DNA of 64,000 nucleotides from GCA-2687025 sp964473525 (GTDB lineage: Bacteria; Poribacteria; WGA-4E; GCA-2687025): assembly GCA_964473525.1 (NCBI GenBank), contig CAYYPK010000030.1:10314-74313 (forward strand), in the 5' to 3' direction. A model generated the notes under the pieces. That model saw only the letters and a program-made list of their open reading frames with translations. It was not told where the DNA came from and ran no database searches. The position numbers and the translations under genes were made by a program. Below, piece by piece: positions 61,975 to 64,000 of this stretch (the first letter of the stretch is position 1; every line of letters begins with the position of its first letter).

Positions 61975-62988
61975 CTAGACGCGCGCCGGTCGACCCCGGC
62001 GCGGAAGGGCCGTCGTTATCTCGCCGTCGGTGTTCTGTGCGTACATCATTCCGCCGTCCACGCCTAGACCCAGACACGCTTGGGCGTTGCCGTTCGGAGC
62101 GTAGACGCGCAGATCCCCGCCAGCCTCGTTGACGCCCATCGCCCCGCGGACTTGACCGTCGCCGCCGTAGACGTTGACGAAGCCGTCGTTGGAGTTCACG
62201 CCGACCCCTACACGAGGCCGTCCGTCCTGTCCTGCGACGCCCATGACGCCTACATCACCCTCGACGCTCAGAACCCCACGGGTGCGTCCGTCGTTCCCGA
62301 ACACCCGCAGGTCTCCACCTTCGTCGTCGACGCCCATGACCGACCGCGCTCGCCCGTCGTTGCCGGAGACACCCATGACGCCACCGTCGTCCGTGACCCC
62401 AATGGCGGCGCGCGGGTTCCCGTCGGCTCCCCATATGATGACGCTTCCGCCCTGGTCGGCGGCGCCTACCTTGCTGCGGGCCTTACCGTCGCTACCCCAG
62501 AGCACGAACGAGCCGCCGTCGTCCTCGACGCCGATCTTCGCGCGCGCCTTGCCGTCCTCGCCCCAGATCATGACCGCCCCGCCGTTGGCGCCCATGCCCA
62601 TCTTCGCGCACTCCTGCTCGTCGTCGCCCCACACGAAGACGGAGCCGCCCTCCAGGTCGGCTCCCACCTTGACGCAGGCCTTGCCGTCCGCTCCGAGAAC
62701 GCGCAGGCGCCCGCCGTGGTCGTCCGAGTCCATGAACGCGAAGACCTGCCCGGCGTCGTCTACGACGCGCAGGCGCCGGCAGGTGACGGTGTCGAACTCA
62801 GCGTCCTCGTCCGCTTGCGCCCGCGCGATGGCCTTGCGTTCCGTAAGCGCGGTGGCGGCCACTATAAGGAGGGCGCACGCCCCTACGCCGTAGACGACTG
62901 GCGTGGCGGCGGCAGACGCCGCCCAGGACGTAAGCAAGGCGACCGCGCCGCCCAGCACACCATACATAACGCGCTCTCCTGCACGCAT
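61975..62988 (-). CDS. Membrane-anchored beta-solenoid protein of 22-residue repeats
   Basis: A 337-residue protein with two N-terminal hydrophobic segments (~8-30, 33-48), a short helix, and from residue 94 to 313 ten consecutive 22-residue repeats. Each fits the pattern xxxVxGxDGxxRxxxGVxxxGG, for example AVMIWGEDGKARAKIGVEDDGG shortened here to its core IWGEDGKARAKIGV. The regularity predicts a right-handed beta-helix. GGAG precedes the ATG at 62988. The gene ends with a basic tail. It lies upstream of and divergent from the rRNA operon. Function unknown. Confidence 0.85.
   Translation of the reverse strand: MRAGERVMYGVLGGAVALLTSWAASAAATPVVYGVGACALLIVAATALTERKAIARAQADEDAEFDTVTCRRLRVVDDAGQVFAFMDSDDHGGRLRVLGADGKACVKVGADLEGGSVFVWGDDEQECAKMGMGANGGAVMIWGEDGKARAKIGVEDDGGSFVLWGSDGKARSKVGAADQGGSVIIWGADGNPRAAIGVTDDGGVMGVSGNDGRARSVMGVDDEGGDLRVFGNDGRTRGVLSVEGDVGVMGVAGQDGRPRVGVGVNSNDGFVNVYGGDGQVRGAMGVNEAGGDLRVYAPNGNAQACLGLGVDGGMMYAQNTDGEITTALPRRGRPARV
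62050..62709 (-). repeat. Ten tandem 66-bp coding repeats
   Basis: The region encodes residues 94-313 of the beta-solenoid protein, in ten 66-bp units. The units are diverged at the nucleotide level. They are in-frame protein repeats, not a CRISPR or satellite array. Confidence 0.85.
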
Positions 62989-63458
62989 AGCAAACTCCTG
63001 ATTCCTGACCAAGGTCGTGGCCCCGCCGTCGCGCCATCGGCAGCCGTGGACGCAAGCGCCGGATGCCCGCCGCCGGAGGCAACGCGTCTGCAAGACAGGG
63101 CGCGCGTCCAACGACGCCCGCACGACGGGTACGACAGAGATGACGTAGCGAAGGCGCGAGGAGTGACAGCGAGTTGGCGCCCGAGGAGGGCTGGTCGTGG
63201 CGCGCTCTCGCCGCGGCCAACGGCGACCGGTGGACGAGAAGGGCCACGAAAGGCGATGCCCTCGGCGCGGAGCGACGCGCCGGGGGTCCGTCAGCGAGCG
63301 GGCCGGCAGTGTGAAGCGCCCGTCATTTCGAGGGGGCGTTGCGTCGGTCCCCATACCGAAGCGAGGGGTGGGGCGTGGGCGAGCGCTCCATCCCGCCAGC
63401 CGTCCACAGGCGTATGTAGACGATGTGCGGGATTGTCACCCGTTTTGGGCCGATTTCC
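62989..63458. other. Intergenic region without a recognised gene
   Basis: About 470 bp lie between the beta-solenoid gene start and the rRNA promoter. I see no convincing coding frame, repeat or RNA. The open frames here on both strands lack coding texture and start signals. The right part may hold upstream elements of the rRNA promoter. Confidence 0.6.
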
Positions 63459-63487
63459 TTGACACCGTTTCGACGGGGTGGCATACT
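63459..63487 (+). promoter_or_regulatory. rRNA operon promoter
   Basis: A perfect TTGACA -35 (63459-63464) and CATACT -10 (63482-63487) are separated by exactly 17 bp. This is close to the housekeeping sigma consensus. It lies about 230 bp before the 16S 5' end. Confidence 0.85.
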
Positions 63488-63717
63488 CTTCTTTGCCGCT
63501 GGAAACGGGCAGCTTCGGCAGCCCCCAGTAGCAACCTTCCGAGGTGTTCTTTAGACAATTGATCAGCCTGATTGAGACTTGAGTGGAATGCTTGGCATTC
63601 GGCACTGTTTCTTGTGAGAAGTGCTGTACGTTTTGCCGAGCATCAGCCAAGCGAACTTAGCTTAGATGATGCCGGTTCAAGAGTTTCTCGTGGCGCTCGC
63701 GCTACGAGATCCATCTT
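63488..63717 (+). promoter_or_regulatory. rRNA leader with boxA-like site and processing stems
   Basis: The leader carries a UUCG-capped hairpin at 63507-63524 (GGGC and GC arms around an A-A mismatch). TGTTCTTTAGACAAT at 63545-63559 resembles boxA, the NusB/S10 antitermination site. A small hairpin (GAATGC / GCATTC) at 63586-63600 overlaps the arm of a longer pairing, GCTTGGC (63590-63596) with GCCAAGC (63646-63652). These could be processing elements for the 16S precursor. Confidence 0.65.
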
Positions 63718-64000
63718 GCAACGGAGAGTATGATACCGGCTCAGAGCGAACGCTGGCGGCGTGGATTAGGCATGCAAGTCGAACGCGCACGACGGGAGCT
63801 TGCTCCCGTACGGCGAGTGGCGAAAGGGTGAGTAACACGTGGGTAATCTACCCCGAGGGTGGGAATAACGTCTGGAAACGGACGCTAATACCGAATGATA
63901 TCATTTCCTCGCATGAGGATGATGATCAAAGGTCCGCCCCCTTGGGAGGGGCCCGCGTCCTATTAGCTTGTTGGTGAGGTAACGGCTCACCAAGGCTCCG
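63718..64000 (+). rRNA. 16S ribosomal RNA, 5' part (truncated by window edge)
   Basis: The first ~283 nt of 16S rRNA. Conserved blocks are GAACGCTGGCGGCG, AGGCATGCAAGTCGAAC, GGCGAAAGGGTGAGTAACACGTGGG and GGTGAGGTAACGGCTCACCAAGGC. The 5' end is set from the position of the 8-27 region (63725-63744). The 27F primer site has three mismatches to the common primer. The rest of the operon lies beyond the window. Confidence 0.95.

Noticed and set aside
62050..62709. Repeat array that could be taken for CRISPR
   Set aside because: The units are 66 bp, diverged, in frame with a coding gene, and lack spacers. No cas gene is nearby.
62080..63462. 460-residue plus-strand frame opposite the repeat protein
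   Set aside because: Its repetitive sequence mirrors the 22-residue repeats on the minus strand, and it has no start signal.
63666..63977. 103-residue frame at the right end
   Set aside because: It lies inside the 16S rRNA and its leader.

Overview
The window is a 64 kb piece of a GC-rich, Gram-negative-type bacterial chromosome. It looks like a draft or metagenomic assembly: there is a 10-N gap at 49798-49807 and two genes are split by single frameshifts. Lipoprotein and Tat/Sec signal peptides, an ECF sigma factor, and many catabolic families (GH172, GH51, PhyH dioxygenase, Gfo/Idh/MocA, a sulfatase-fold enzyme, ThuA, DUF1552) suggest a carbohydrate-degrading lineage of the Poribacteria / Planctomycetes / Latescibacteria type. 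The malate dehydrogenase resembles the Bacteroidetes form. The phylum is inference only; the partial 16S gene at the right end would settle it.

Layout. 1-4413: end of the spc/alpha ribosomal cluster (secY-adk-infA-rpmJ-rpsM-rpsK-rpoA-rplQ), with neither map nor rpsD in their usual places and an insertion in S13. 4479-20485: mixed metabolic genes on both strands (L-fuconate dehydratase, ThuA, subtilase, OGG-type glycosylase, uridine-kinase-like protein, a frameshifted ASP-box protein, malate dehydrogenase, GH172, PhyH, D-Ala-D-Ala carboxypeptidase, M42 peptidase, sugar isomerase). 20489-30355: a 10 kb minus-strand run for surface polysaccharide (UDP-sugar dehydrogenase, two GT4 enzymes, epimerase, priming sugar transferase) that continues into an S55-like protease and a beta-propeller protein; a membrane glycosyltransferase lies divergently at 30651-32231. 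32286-37545: two Gfo/Idh/MocA oxidoreductases, a BrnT toxin with an Xre antitoxin, two tandem secreted paralogues and a PD40 propeller. 37836-43620: a plus-strand operon of SDR, sulfatase-fold enzyme with Thr in place of Cys, alpha/alpha-barrel protein and GH51 arabinofuranosidase. 43802-49315: DUF1552 protein, tRNA-Leu, and the coupled pair folC-hppA. 49813-55374: a minus-strand run of five predicted lipoproteins. 55531-62988: frameshifted MDR dehydrogenase, M1 peptidase with a HEAT-like tail, ECF sigma factor with an unknown partner, small membrane proteins and a 22-residue-repeat beta-solenoid membrane protein. 63459-64000: a consensus rRNA promoter, leader and the first ~280 nt of 16S rRNA.

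How the genes work together. The operon at 37836-43620, GH172, fuconate dehydratase and the oxidoreductases fit scavenging of arabinose- and fucose-containing glycans. The minus-strand cluster at 24582-30355 fits synthesis of an uronate-containing exopolysaccharide. The best candidates for undescribed biology are the five-lipoprotein run, the Thr-type sulfatase-fold operon, the beta-solenoid membrane protein beside the rRNA promoter, and the tandem secreted paralogues that share a C-terminal tail.
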